From NCBI RefSeq assembly GCF_000246855.1, contig NC_016609.1, positions 1,550,001-1,614,000 on the forward strand: a DNA stretch of 64,000 nt, read 5' to 3'. A program made the position numbers and the translations under genes. The first letter of the stretch is position 1, and every line of letters starts with the position of its first letter. Under the pieces are notes generated by a model, which saw only the letters and a list, made by a program, of their open reading frames with translations, searched no databases and was not told the DNA's origin. The stretch is from Niastella koreensis GR20-10 (GTDB lineage Bacteria; Bacteroidota; Bacteroidia; Chitinophagales; Chitinophagaceae). Shown piece after piece: positions 46,872-55,510 of the stretch.

Positions 46872-47573
46872 ATGTTGACAGTATTAAATGTATCGACCGG
46901 TTATCAAAAGAAAGAAGTGCTTTCCGGCATTTCTTTCAACATAAACAGAGGGGAAATCGTAATGCTGGCGGGCAGTAATGGCAGTGGTAAGTCCACTTTA
47001 CTAAAAACCATTTTCGGCATGCTGCCTTTGTGGAGTGAAGGCAAAATAACATTCAATGGAGAGATAATTACCGGCAGCTCGGCGAGCGAATTGCTGAAAA
47101 AGGGTTTGTTGTATATACCTCAAAAAAACAACCTTTTTGAAGACCTTACCGTGCGGGAGAACTTACAAATGGCAGGCTTGACGCTTGGCAAGAAAATAGC
47201 AAAAGAACGGATAGCCAAAACATTGGCGTCGTTTGACGTATTAGGGAAATTATTGAACAGAACACCGATGAGGCTGAGTGGCGGCGAACGGCAATTACTG
47301 GTGTTGGCTATGGCTACGCTTCACCAGCCGGCTATGATCCTGTACGACGAGCCATTTGGTGGTTTGTCTGCACACAACATAACCTTTATTTCTCATCAAC
47401 TGAAGATGCTGGGCAGAGAAAAAGGTATTACGTTGCTTATCGTGGAGCACCGTGTGCGGGAATGTACTGCTATCGCCGATAGGGTCATCGGTTTAAAGCT
47501 CGGCAGGATGTTCAGCGATGTTGCAATTAAGAAAGGGTTTGATATCAACAGCCTGCAGCCTATTTTTTTATAA
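46872..47573 (+). CDS. Branched-chain-amino-acid-type ABC transporter ATPase (LivF-like)
   Basis: Second ATPase of the importer, 233 aa from Met 46872 (an in-frame ATG at 46851 would overlap the previous gene by 14 bp). MLTVLNVSTGYQKKEVL is the normal LivF start. Walker A is GSNGSGKSTLL, followed by YIPQKNNLFEDLTVRENL, the signature LSGGERQLL and Walker B MILYDEPFGGL; the His loop is LIVEHR. Unlike LivG its signature is canonical. Confidence 0.9.
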   Translation: MLTVLNVSTGYQKKEVLSGISFNINRGEIVMLAGSNGSGKSTLLKTIFGMLPLWSEGKITFNGEIITGSSASELLKKGLLYIPQKNNLFEDLTVRENLQMAGLTLGKKIAKERIAKTLASFDVLGKLLNRTPMRLSGGERQLLVLAMATLHQPAMILYDEPFGGLSAHNITFISHQLKMLGREKGITLLIVEHRVRECTAIADRVIGLKLGRMFSDVAIKKGFDINSLQPIFL

Positions 47574-47586
47574 ACAAAAATGTTGA

Positions 47587-48234
47587 ATGATCATGACGGT
47601 CAGGAAGTTGTTCTGGGATGATCCTTATCAGACCTCGCTCGTCACTCATGTAAAATCAGTGGAGAACGGGGTGATCACCCTGTTCGAGACCATTGCTTAC
47701 GCCTTTTCAGGTGGACAGCAATCTGATACAGGTACCATGAACGGATATAAGATCATTACAGCCAGGAAAGAAGGTAAGGAAATTTATTATATACTCGAAG
47801 AAGGCCATGCCCTGCAGGCGGGCGATGAGGTTCGTATTGAAATAGACTGGGACGCCAGATACAAACTCATGAAACTTCACTTTGCAGCAGAGATCATTCT
47901 TGAGCTTGTCAATCAGCATTTCGGATGTCCGGTAAAGATTGGCGCCAATATTACTACTGAAAAATCAAGACTAGACTTCATCTGGGAGAACAATATTTCG
48001 GAAATGTTTCCCTTACTCACAGCTAAAGCAAAAGAAATTATCGATGCCGATCTACCCATAGAAAGCGCTTTTAGTGATCCTGTAAATGAAGTAAGGTACT
48101 GGAGAATCGAAGGATTTGGCCAGGTTCCTTGTGGTGGAACGCATATCAAGACAACCGGGGAAATAGGCCCCATCCAGCTGAAGCGCAACCGGCAGGGTAA
48201 GAACAAGGAACGCATAGAAATATACCTGACTTAA
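47587..48234 (+). CDS. AlaX-like aminoacyl-tRNA editing domain protein with altered metal site
   Basis: A 215-aa protein of the alanyl-tRNA synthetase editing (AlaX/second additional domain) family, which deacylates mischarged tRNA. The N-terminal beta-barrel has the FSGGQQSDTG motif (about 40-49), matching GGGQPSDTG. The metal-binding HxxxH motif reads H98-FAA-E102, so the second His is replaced by Glu; the second pair C182-GGT-H186 is intact. It lies between the ATPase and binding-protein genes of an ABC importer, an unusual place. It may have become an amino-acid ester or adduct hydrolase, or a binding protein (inference). Confidence 0.82.
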   Translation: MIMTVRKLFWDDPYQTSLVTHVKSVENGVITLFETIAYAFSGGQQSDTGTMNGYKIITARKEGKEIYYILEEGHALQAGDEVRIEIDWDARYKLMKLHFAAEIILELVNQHFGCPVKIGANITTEKSRLDFIWENNISEMFPLLTAKAKEIIDADLPIESAFSDPVNEVRYWRIEGFGQVPCGGTHIKTTGEIGPIQLKRNRQGKNKERIEIYLT

Positions 48235-48277
48235 CAACTACCAGACCAGAAACTTTTGAAAGATTAACCCATTTACC

Positions 48278-49375
48278 ATGAAAATACTCAGTAAGTTATG
48301 GATCCTGTTTACGCCATCACTTTTACTCACACTTTACTATTCATGTAACGAAGCACCGGCGCAACCAAAAAAATTTATCACCATAGGTGTGGTTGCACCG
48401 CTCAGCGGCAACAATGCTTCTTATGGTGATATTCTGCGGCAAGGTTTTGACATGGCCTTCGGGGGAGATTCCTCTATCAGGCTGGATTACCAGGATTCTA
48501 AATTCGATCCCACCACGGCGGTATCGGCCACCACCAAGCTGATCGGTGATTCCGTGAAGATCATTTTAGGTGAGGTCGCATCCGGCGTTACTATGGCAAT
48601 AGCTCCTATTGCAGAAAAAAATAAGGTGGTGCTTTTTACTACCATTTCCTCTACTGACCGTCTACGCACAGCCGGCGATTACATTTTCAGAAATATTCCC
48701 CGTAATGAAGTACAGGGCAAAACAGTAGCGGAGTTCATGTATAACCAACTGAAAATACGATCTGCCGCACTTTTTAGCATGAATGATGAGTACGGGGTCA
48801 ATATTTCCCGAAGCTTTAAAGAAACCTTTACGGCATTGGGCGGTATCATTGCCTTTGAAGGTGCTTTTAAGAAAGGTGACCAGGATTTCAGGACAGCGCT
48901 TGCTAAAATCAAAGCCTCCGGTGCGCAAGCTATGTTCATTCCTGGTGATAAAAATGAGCCGGCCATTATTTTGAAACAGGCGAAAGAGCTTGATCTAAAT
49001 ATACCCATTGTAGGTGGCGATGGTTCGTCCAATGCGGATGTGATCGCCATCGCCGGTAACAGTTCAGAAGGTTTCTACTGTTCAAATGTGCTTGTAGACA
49101 CTACCAGCGCCTACTACCAACAGTACCATAAACAGTTTGTTGATAAATACCACAAAGAGCCTGGCGCCTACGATGCTTACGCCTATGAGGGAGCGATGAT
49201 TATCCTCGAGGCTGTCCGCAATGCCGGCAACAATGCGGAGAAGGTGAAAGAATATCTGTATACCCACACGTTCCCATCCATGACAGGTCCGCTTAAATTC
49301 GACAGGGATGGGGAAGTGGACCGGCTATGGGGTATTTACCGTGTCATCAATGGCAAGTTCACTGAAATAAAATAG
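48278..49375 (+). CDS. Liv-type substrate-binding lipoprotein (PBP type 1)
   Basis: A 365-aa periplasmic binding protein of the LivK/Peripla_BP_6 family. Lipoprotein signal with Cys in TLYYSCNE (about residue 23), then ITIGVVAPLSGNNASYGDILRQG, the family start; ILGEVASGVTMAIAPIAEKNKV and YDAYAYEGAMIILEAV are typical. Ligands of the family are branched-chain and other amino acids, amides, urea and aromatic compounds; the ligand here cannot be read from sequence. It is membrane-tethered and feeds the LivH/LivM pair encoded downstream. Confidence 0.92.
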   Translation: MKILSKLWILFTPSLLLTLYYSCNEAPAQPKKFITIGVVAPLSGNNASYGDILRQGFDMAFGGDSSIRLDYQDSKFDPTTAVSATTKLIGDSVKIILGEVASGVTMAIAPIAEKNKVVLFTTISSTDRLRTAGDYIFRNIPRNEVQGKTVAEFMYNQLKIRSAALFSMNDEYGVNISRSFKETFTALGGIIAFEGAFKKGDQDFRTALAKIKASGAQAMFIPGDKNEPAIILKQAKELDLNIPIVGGDGSSNADVIAIAGNSSEGFYCSNVLVDTTSAYYQQYHKQFVDKYHKEPGAYDAYAYEGAMIILEAVRNAGNNAEKVKEYLYTHTFPSMTGPLKFDRDGEVDRLWGIYRVINGKFTEIK

Positions 49376-49378
49376 CAT

Positions 49379-50497
49379 ATGAGGATAGTTCCAGATATAC
49401 CTGTTAAATACAGCCGGTTTCCCGATAATTATGTGAATGATATCAACGGCTGGGCTTTCGACAGGGCGACTATTGAAGCCAATAAGGGTAAATTGCTTAC
49501 TCTGGATATTGACTACGGTTCTTACTGTAGCCTGAACTGTCCCGCTTGTTTCCGTAAAAAGAATTCCGTAGATGCCGTGCAGCATGAGCTGCAGTTCGAC
49601 AACCTGGTTGATGTGATCCTGCAGGCAAAAAAGCTTGGTCTGCGCAGTGTCAAGTTCCTCGGTGCAGGTGATCCATTCGAGAATCGGGGCTTTTTACGTT
49701 TCCTGCGTTTCCTTAAAGAACAGGACGTGATTCCTCTGATATTTACCAAAGGACAGACATTGGGGGACGACCTGTCTGTGACCAGGTATTTTGGCGAGTA
49801 CGGCATCTTTACAGGTCAGCAACTGGCTGAAGAGCTCAATGCCTGTAATGCCAGTATTATGCTCAGTTTTAATTCCTTCGACGATGCCAGGCAAGCCAAA
49901 CTGGTGGGCCGCACCACCGATTTTATCCATGTAAGAAACCGTGCATTGAAATTGTTGGTAGAAGCGGGGTTCAATAACGGTAACCCCACAAGACTGGCGC
50001 TGATCAATAGTCCCGTCACTATCTGGACTATCGATGAGGCGTTGGAAATATACAAATGGGGAAGGTTGCGCAACCTGTATACTGTTGTTACTACCTCAAT
50101 GGTCAGCGGCCGGGCCAAGGACAAGGTATGGGTAAAGATCACGCCCCCGGAAGAAGAGCTACTGGAACTATATGCCGGTATATACCGGTTCAATATCGAA
50201 ACCAACCTGCAACGTGCCGACCAGATACGTGCCGAAGGCATTGCAACCTATGCAGGTGCTCATCCATGCAATCAGGTGTCAACCGGCATGTACGTTACTC
50301 TAAATGGTAAAGTGCTCAGTTGCCCTGGCTCGGAAGAAAACGTTGAAGGAAATTACTGGGAACGTTCATTGGAAGAGATATGGCTCAATTCAGAAAATTA
50401 TAAACGTTCCGGTACATTCAACTGTGGGTGTATTGCCAAAGTAGGCAAGTCTATCCCTACAGGTTTTTACGAGCAAGTACTAAATAAAGTATTATGA
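49379..50497 (+). CDS. Radical SAM enzyme with SPASM-like C-terminal cysteines
   Basis: A 372-aa radical S-adenosylmethionine enzyme. The cluster motif is C50-SLN-C54-PA-C57 (CX3CX2C) followed by FRKK; FLGAGDPFENRGF matches the GGE/SAM-binding strand. The C-terminal region has cysteines in HPCNQ, LSCPGSE and FNCGC, the pattern of an auxiliary cluster-binding SPASM/twitch domain. Such enzymes usually modify peptides or small molecules. It starts 3 bp after the binding protein and overlaps the next gene by 4 bp. No small precursor peptide gene is visible in the operon. Confidence 0.9.
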   Translation: MRIVPDIPVKYSRFPDNYVNDINGWAFDRATIEANKGKLLTLDIDYGSYCSLNCPACFRKKNSVDAVQHELQFDNLVDVILQAKKLGLRSVKFLGAGDPFENRGFLRFLRFLKEQDVIPLIFTKGQTLGDDLSVTRYFGEYGIFTGQQLAEELNACNASIMLSFNSFDDARQAKLVGRTTDFIHVRNRALKLLVEAGFNNGNPTRLALINSPVTIWTIDEALEIYKWGRLRNLYTVVTTSMVSGRAKDKVWVKITPPEEELLELYAGIYRFNIETNLQRADQIRAEGIATYAGAHPCNQVSTGMYVTLNGKVLSCPGSEENVEGNYWERSLEEIWLNSENYKRSGTFNCGCIAKVGKSIPTGFYEQVLNKVL

Positions 50498-51747
50498 GTA
50501 AGAAACCCTCAATATTACCAGTGTACCTGATCCTGCTGGTCATTGTTGCCACAGTGATAATGCTGATATTTTTTTATGGTAAACAATCGGAGTGGCTCCT
50601 TTATTCCATTTTCGTCATATTTGCCTTGCTCGTAGGGTATCAATTGTGGCAATGGCAGCTTTTTATTAAAAGGATGGACGAAAAAGATAACCTGGCAGAT
50701 CAGATTGAGTTATTGGGAGGTGATATCATTAACAGATTGACTGATTTTAACAGGGAAATGAGGGAAAGGATCAGGGAAACAAACAAGGAATTTGAAGTTA
50801 AATTCAATGATGCCCGGGAGGAGTTTATTCAGCGTATGAACAAACTGGACCATAAAAGGGAGATATTTCAAAGCGAGTGGGCTCATTTCAGGGATAAAGA
50901 GTGGGCTCATTTCAGGGATGATATTTTAGCAAAAAATATGAGTCTGGTAACTGACCTGCAAAATTCACGGAACCGGGCGCTTAGCTTTCTCGATAAATTT
51001 TCCCACTATAAACATATTGCCAAGGCCCTCCAGAAACGACTTGATGAAGATCTTGCGCTCGATGAATACATCGGTAATGGGAAGAAATTGCACGAACATA
51101 TATACGATGTAAAATACGGGCAGTTTTTGTCGGAACATTTTGTTTATGAGGAAAAAGAAAGAATGGTATCAGAAATTCCATCTTACTATTTCAAAACAAT
51201 TATCTGGCAAAAATTTATACAGCAGGCCAATTGTTATTACAGTGTTCAGTTGTTATATAAGAAAGATCAGGAGAATATCTATTTAAGTGATGATAAACGG
51301 GCGGATGCTGAGATCTATCATCTTTTGCTGAAGACAGAGGAAACAGGTGTTAAGATCCAGAAACTATTTGTACTAAATGATGATCACTTCAATGGGTCGG
51401 GCATTTTAAAAGAGTTTGAGCCGTTGAAAAAATACCTGAAGAATTGGCATGATGAAATGAAAAGTAAATACAGTGAGGATGTCCGGCTCATGTACATTCC
51501 GAAAAGTAAAGCTGAAGGTATTATGAATGGATGGGGGGATTTGGAGGATATTGGAATTTTTGGGGACATATATGGCATTCAAAGAGCCAATAAGAACGCG
51601 AACAGTAATGGTATTTTTAATGATGAGCTGAAGATAGAGTTCTGTTTCGATAAAAATAGAACAGAAGACCAGAAAACAAGGTTTCTCAATTTGATAAAGC
51701 GGGCCACTCCGCTTAGTGAACTTTTTACATCAGATAACCAGCCATAA
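50494..51747 (+). CDS. Membrane-anchored coiled-coil protein of unknown family
   Basis: A 417-aa protein I do not recognise. Two N-terminal transmembrane segments (about 8-28 and 34-53) with a short loop are followed by a charged coiled coil (about 60-165) and a C-terminal alpha/beta domain (about 190-410) with YYSVQLLYKKDQENIYLS, VRLMYIPKSKAEG and DIGIFGDIYGIQRA; this could be a signalling or PLD-like fold, but no catalytic motif is clear. A 24-bp tandem duplication within the coiled coil gives EWAHFRDK/EWAHFRDD. The gene is rich in A+T compared with the flanking glycan genes. It may couple the importer to the TIR protein (inference). Confidence 0.75.
   Translation: MSKKPSILPVYLILLVIVATVIMLIFFYGKQSEWLLYSIFVIFALLVGYQLWQWQLFIKRMDEKDNLADQIELLGGDIINRLTDFNREMRERIRETNKEFEVKFNDAREEFIQRMNKLDHKREIFQSEWAHFRDKEWAHFRDDILAKNMSLVTDLQNSRNRALSFLDKFSHYKHIAKALQKRLDEDLALDEYIGNGKKLHEHIYDVKYGQFLSEHFVYEEKERMVSEIPSYYFKTIIWQKFIQQANCYYSVQLLYKKDQENIYLSDDKRADAEIYHLLLKTEETGVKIQKLFVLNDDHFNGSGILKEFEPLKKYLKNWHDEMKSKYSEDVRLMYIPKSKAEGIMNGWGDLEDIGIFGDIYGIQRANKNANSNGIFNDELKIEFCFDKNRTEDQKTRFLNLIKRATPLSELFTSDNQP
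50875..50919 (+). repeat. 24-bp in-frame tandem duplication in coiled coil
   Basis: Unit 50875-50898 is repeated at 50899-50919 with the first 21 bases identical. It duplicates eight residues (EWAHFRDK), shifting the heptad phase. The identity suggests a recent event. Confidence 0.85.
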
Positions 51748-51748
51748 T

Positions 51749-52621
51749 ATGCAGCTAGTGTTGAATACATTTTTAACTTTTACACTTTACCTGGTTATTG
51801 CCCTGTCGTATTCCCTGATCTACTACGTCACTAAATTCTTTCACCTGGCGCATGGCTGCATCATTACCTGCGGTGCTTATGGGGTTCTTTTTTTCACAAC
51901 CAGGTGTACTTTCAGTATGCCGTTGGCAATAGCATTGTCTATCGTCGCTGTTACGTTAATCGGCTTGCTATGTGAGATACTGGTTTACCGGCCAATGCGA
52001 AAAAAAAAGGTGAGCTCACTTGCTTACCTCATCGCATCGCTGGGCATTTATGTTGTATTGCAGAATACGATAGCGCTTATATTTGGTAACGATGCAAGGA
52101 TACTTAATAGCAGTGAGGTGAGTATTGGGCATAGGATAGGTCAGGGCTACATTACCACAGTACAAGCCGTGTTGGCAATAGTGTCGCTGCTGTTGTTTCT
52201 GTCGGTAACCTGTTTTTTGCGGTATACCCGCACCGGTAAATCTGTAAGAGCGGTGGCCAGTAATCCTGAACTCTGCAATATTTATGGTGTCCGTTCCGGC
52301 AGCGTAATCATCATCGCTTTTGGTATAGGTTCTTTCATTGCTGCAATTGTTGGCATATTATCCGCCATGGATACGAGCATGACACCTTCTTTCGGCTTCA
52401 ACCTGCTGGTGTATGGCATCGTAGCAATGATCGTGGGCGGGGTCGGCAGCACACGTGGATTGATAACAGGCTCTTTGCTGGTTGCCACAGCACAAAATCT
52501 GGCGGGGTATTACATCGATACCAAATGGACGGATGCGATCACTTACCTCCTCCTGATCATATTTCTCATATGGCGGCCGCTGGGCTTTAGCGGGCAGTTG
52601 TTGAAAAAAGTAGAGCTGTAG
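51749..52621 (+). CDS. Liv-type ABC transporter permease (LivH-like)
   Basis: A 290-aa permease with eight hydrophobic segments and LivH hallmarks: SYSLIYYVTKFFHLAHG near the N-terminus, LAYLIASLGIYVVLQN, VRAVASNPELCNIYGVRSG (the EAA-like loop) and YGIVAMIVGGVGSTRGLITGSL. An in-frame ATG at 51716 exists but would overlap the preceding gene and add non-family residues; Met at 51749 (MQLVLNTFL) is chosen. Partner of LivM 34 bp downstream. Confidence 0.92.
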   Translation: MQLVLNTFLTFTLYLVIALSYSLIYYVTKFFHLAHGCIITCGAYGVLFFTTRCTFSMPLAIALSIVAVTLIGLLCEILVYRPMRKKKVSSLAYLIASLGIYVVLQNTIALIFGNDARILNSSEVSIGHRIGQGYITTVQAVLAIVSLLLFLSVTCFLRYTRTGKSVRAVASNPELCNIYGVRSGSVIIIAFGIGSFIAAIVGILSAMDTSMTPSFGFNLLVYGIVAMIVGGVGSTRGLITGSLLVATAQNLAGYYIDTKWTDAITYLLLIIFLIWRPLGFSGQLLKKVEL

Positions 52622-52654
52622 ATAATTGGTTAACTTTTGTAATCCGAATTCAAC

Positions 52655-53536
52655 GTGGACTATATTTTACACCTGCTTATTCTGATAGCATTCTACGCGT
52701 TGTTGGCCCAAAGTCTTAATCTTTCTGCGGGGTTTACGGGTTTAATATCCCTTGCACAGGCAGGTTTTTATGGCATTGGGGCGTATTGCGCAGCCCTGCT
52801 TTCCACGCGGTACGGGGTATCCTTCTGGTTAAGTGTACCGGTTGGTATGCTCATTGGCGGGCTTATTGCTTTGCTTATTTCCTTCATTGCCCTGCGAACG
52901 GTGGAAGATTATTTTATTATTTGCACGATGGGTATCCAGGTTATCCTGTTCTCACTGATGAATAATCTTTCCGGCCTTACGGGAGGTCCGTTGGGTATTT
53001 CAGGCATACCTGCCATTCGTTTGTTTGGGGTAGAGCTTGACGGTAAGGTTTCTTTCCTGCTGTTGTCGCTATGTTTTGTAATAGTGGTCTGGTTCCTGTT
53101 GCGGAATATATCCCGCTCTGGCTTCGGCAGGATATTGCGGGCCATCCGGGAAGATGAGATCTATACTCAAAGTATTGGTAAAAATGTATACCAGGCTAAA
53201 GTAATTTCTTTCACCCTTACTGCTATGCTGGCTACCATACCCGGAGCTTTGTATGCTCACTATATAACGTACATCGACCCTACTACTTTTACCATGGAGG
53301 AGTCCATTTTTATACTTTCGATCGTCATTGTCGGGGGCATGGGAAGCTTGTTGGGAAGCATAGGTGCAGCTGCTTTTATGATCCTTCTGCCGGAGGGTTT
53401 ACGTTTCCTGGGTATGCCCCATGAAGTGGCTGGTAACCTAAGGGAAATTATTTATGGACTCATCTTAATTATTATTGTTATGACAGGGAGGCTGCAAGGA
53501 TTGTTATTATGGAAAAGAGGAAGAATAAACAAATAA
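52655..53536 (+). CDS. Liv-type ABC transporter permease (LivM-like)
   Basis: A 293-aa permease starting at GTG (52655). LivM hallmarks are ALLAQSLNLSAGFTGLISLAQAGFYGIGAYCAALL, ILRAIREDEIYTQSIGKNVYQAK (EAA loop) and IVIVGGMGSLLGSIGAA; about eight to nine transmembrane segments. With LivH, LivG, LivF and the binding protein, all five subunits of a HAAT importer are encoded. Confidence 0.92.
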   Translation: MDYILHLLILIAFYALLAQSLNLSAGFTGLISLAQAGFYGIGAYCAALLSTRYGVSFWLSVPVGMLIGGLIALLISFIALRTVEDYFIICTMGIQVILFSLMNNLSGLTGGPLGISGIPAIRLFGVELDGKVSFLLLSLCFVIVVWFLLRNISRSGFGRILRAIREDEIYTQSIGKNVYQAKVISFTLTAMLATIPGALYAHYITYIDPTTFTMEESIFILSIVIVGGMGSLLGSIGAAAFMILLPEGLRFLGMPHEVAGNLREIIYGLILIIIVMTGRLQGLLLWKRGRINK

Positions 53537-53542
53537 TACCCG

Positions 53543-55504
53543 ATGGCGAGAACCAACATATGCCTGCGTTACTCCGGGCTGGATAAAGTGAAAGCAAACG
53601 AATTTATAGAATGCCTTGAGCGGCTGAACGCTGGAATGAATATGGAGATATCCGATTGTATGGAAGAAAAGGTACGGGCCGCACGGATTGAGCCCGCAAG
53701 TATCATCCTGATTTTAGTAAGTGGCTATCTGTTGCGGTCACCCTTTATGAAGGGACAGCTGTTGAATAGCATCATTAAACAGCATAAAACAGGGGCCGCA
53801 AAAGTTCGTCTGATAATCATTGAACCATGTGGTTGGGAAAAAACGGCTTTGGGTATTTTTCAGCCAATTCTTCCTCCCGTATCAATTAGCCAATTCCGCA
53901 ATCAGTCCGAAATGTTTACAGATGCAGCTAAGGCTGTCAGGGAAATGATCAGGAAGAAATACATCCTCCCGAAAACGGTCACTTCTCCCGTCGAAATGGA
54001 GAAGTCATCCGGCAAAACATTCTTCCCGGGAAGCTTACATATTGATCAGGTCTTTCCTATAGATGGTACGGCTTCCAGCGCCTTTGTGGAGTCGGTACAT
54101 TTCAAGAGCCTGGTATCTTATTTAAAACAGGACAGGCCAGTCATTGTAGTGGAAGGCCCTTGTGGAGCAGGTAAAACTACCGCTATTAAAAAGGCAATTG
54201 AAAAACTGCATTCACGTTTTAACAGTTATATTTGGTTAGATGCCGGAGACGAAAAAAATTTAGAGGCGATCAGTAACTTACATAAAAGGCAGGAAACATT
54301 AATTATTATTGATAATTTCCATCGGCTCAACTATCACATAAAACAAACCGTTACCCAATTCCTGAATTCAGCTGCAAATTCCTCTGTGTCGATCAAAAGA
54401 CTGCTGGTTGCAGGTATACCCCCTTCTAACAAAAAGCTAATCAGTACCTCTGCAAACCGGGTACCCACTATTAAATTTGGCAGTGTTAAATCGGCAGTAA
54501 TAATGGAAATGATAGAGAAAGGGGAGGAAATGCTCAATGTAAAATTCAAAAAGAAAAAAGAGATTCTTACAATAGCTGGTGGTAGCCTCTGTGTTGCGCA
54601 ATATTTATGTCATTTTTTGCTGAAAGAAGCTGGTGTTTTTGACAGGCAACGCCATCTTCAATCCATTGACACGAGTTTGAGTGATGCTATTAAGGCTGTT
54701 AAAAAAGAAGGTTTTTTCAAGTTCGGGGATTTTATAACTGCTTTTTTTCGGTTAGGAGGATCCCGGGACCGTACCTGCATTAAATTATTAAAACTATTAG
54801 CGGCCACAGAAAATGGCACCATTAACCTTGGTAATATCCGTTCTTTACACAGGGGCTTGTCTATCGGCATTGGTTCGTTACTTGATGAGCAGCTTATAAC
54901 GGCATTGTTGTCGAAAGGCGAGTCTTATGATCAGCTTTTGTATTTTGATGCAGAAAAGAAAAACACGCTGCTTATCGAAGACCCTCAATTGCTTTTCTTC
55001 CTGAAAAACACGGAAGAAGAAGAACTGGCTACTTTGTCGGGGAAAAGACCCCTGAAAAAAAGAGATAAAATATTTATTAGTTACAGCCGGAAAGATGAGG
55101 AGTACTTTGACCGGGTGCTGTCTCATCTCAAGGCTGCTTTCAGCGAAGATCAACTGGATGTATGGTCTGACCGGGAAACTCAACCAGGTGATGAATGGCA
55201 TGAAGCCATTTTAGATGCGATTGACACCACAAAAGTGGCCATATTGTTGAACAGTAGTAATTTCTTATCCTCTTCCTACGTCACAGGAACCGAATTACCC
55301 ATGCTGGAAAAAATGGCATCCACAGGAGAGGGGAGTGTTATCATGATTCATCTGATGGCCGTGGATTTGGAAAAATGGGTACAACTCACAAGATTTCAGG
55401 CTCTTAATAAACCTGAAGATCTGGTTATTGACATGAATAAAAGTGAATTCGAGGCGCTCCTGAAAAAGCTGGTAAAGGTGATCAGACGATGTTTAGCCAG
55501 GTAA
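53543..55504 (+). CDS. P-loop NTPase with C-terminal TIR domain (degenerate TIR-like N-terminus)
   Basis: A 653-aa protein. Residues 1-140 look like a degenerate TIR/SEFIR fold (ICLRYSGLDKVKANEFIECL and ASIILILVSGYLLRSPFM) without a catalytic Glu. Residues about 195-480 are a P-loop ATPase: Walker A G205-PCGAGKT (Lys211), Walker B LIIIDNFHR. From 509 a TIR domain begins (KIFISYSRKDEEYFDRVL), with DVWSDRETQPGDEW and the putative NADase Glu584 in TGTELPML. This is the architecture of NTP-controlled TIR effectors. It starts 6 bp after LivM and ends the operon; a convergent gene follows 6 bp on. The most likely role is an effector of a conflict or signalling system. Confidence 0.85.
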   Translation: MARTNICLRYSGLDKVKANEFIECLERLNAGMNMEISDCMEEKVRAARIEPASIILILVSGYLLRSPFMKGQLLNSIIKQHKTGAAKVRLIIIEPCGWEKTALGIFQPILPPVSISQFRNQSEMFTDAAKAVREMIRKKYILPKTVTSPVEMEKSSGKTFFPGSLHIDQVFPIDGTASSAFVESVHFKSLVSYLKQDRPVIVVEGPCGAGKTTAIKKAIEKLHSRFNSYIWLDAGDEKNLEAISNLHKRQETLIIIDNFHRLNYHIKQTVTQFLNSAANSSVSIKRLLVAGIPPSNKKLISTSANRVPTIKFGSVKSAVIMEMIEKGEEMLNVKFKKKKEILTIAGGSLCVAQYLCHFLLKEAGVFDRQRHLQSIDTSLSDAIKAVKKEGFFKFGDFITAFFRLGGSRDRTCIKLLKLLAATENGTINLGNIRSLHRGLSIGIGSLLDEQLITALLSKGESYDQLLYFDAEKKNTLLIEDPQLLFFLKNTEEEELATLSGKRPLKKRDKIFISYSRKDEEYFDRVLSHLKAAFSEDQLDVWSDRETQPGDEWHEAILDAIDTTKVAILLNSSNFLSSSYVTGTELPMLEKMASTGEGSVIMIHLMAVDLEKWVQLTRFQALNKPEDLVIDMNKSEFEALLKKLVKVIRRCLAR

Positions 55505-55510
55505 TTAAGA

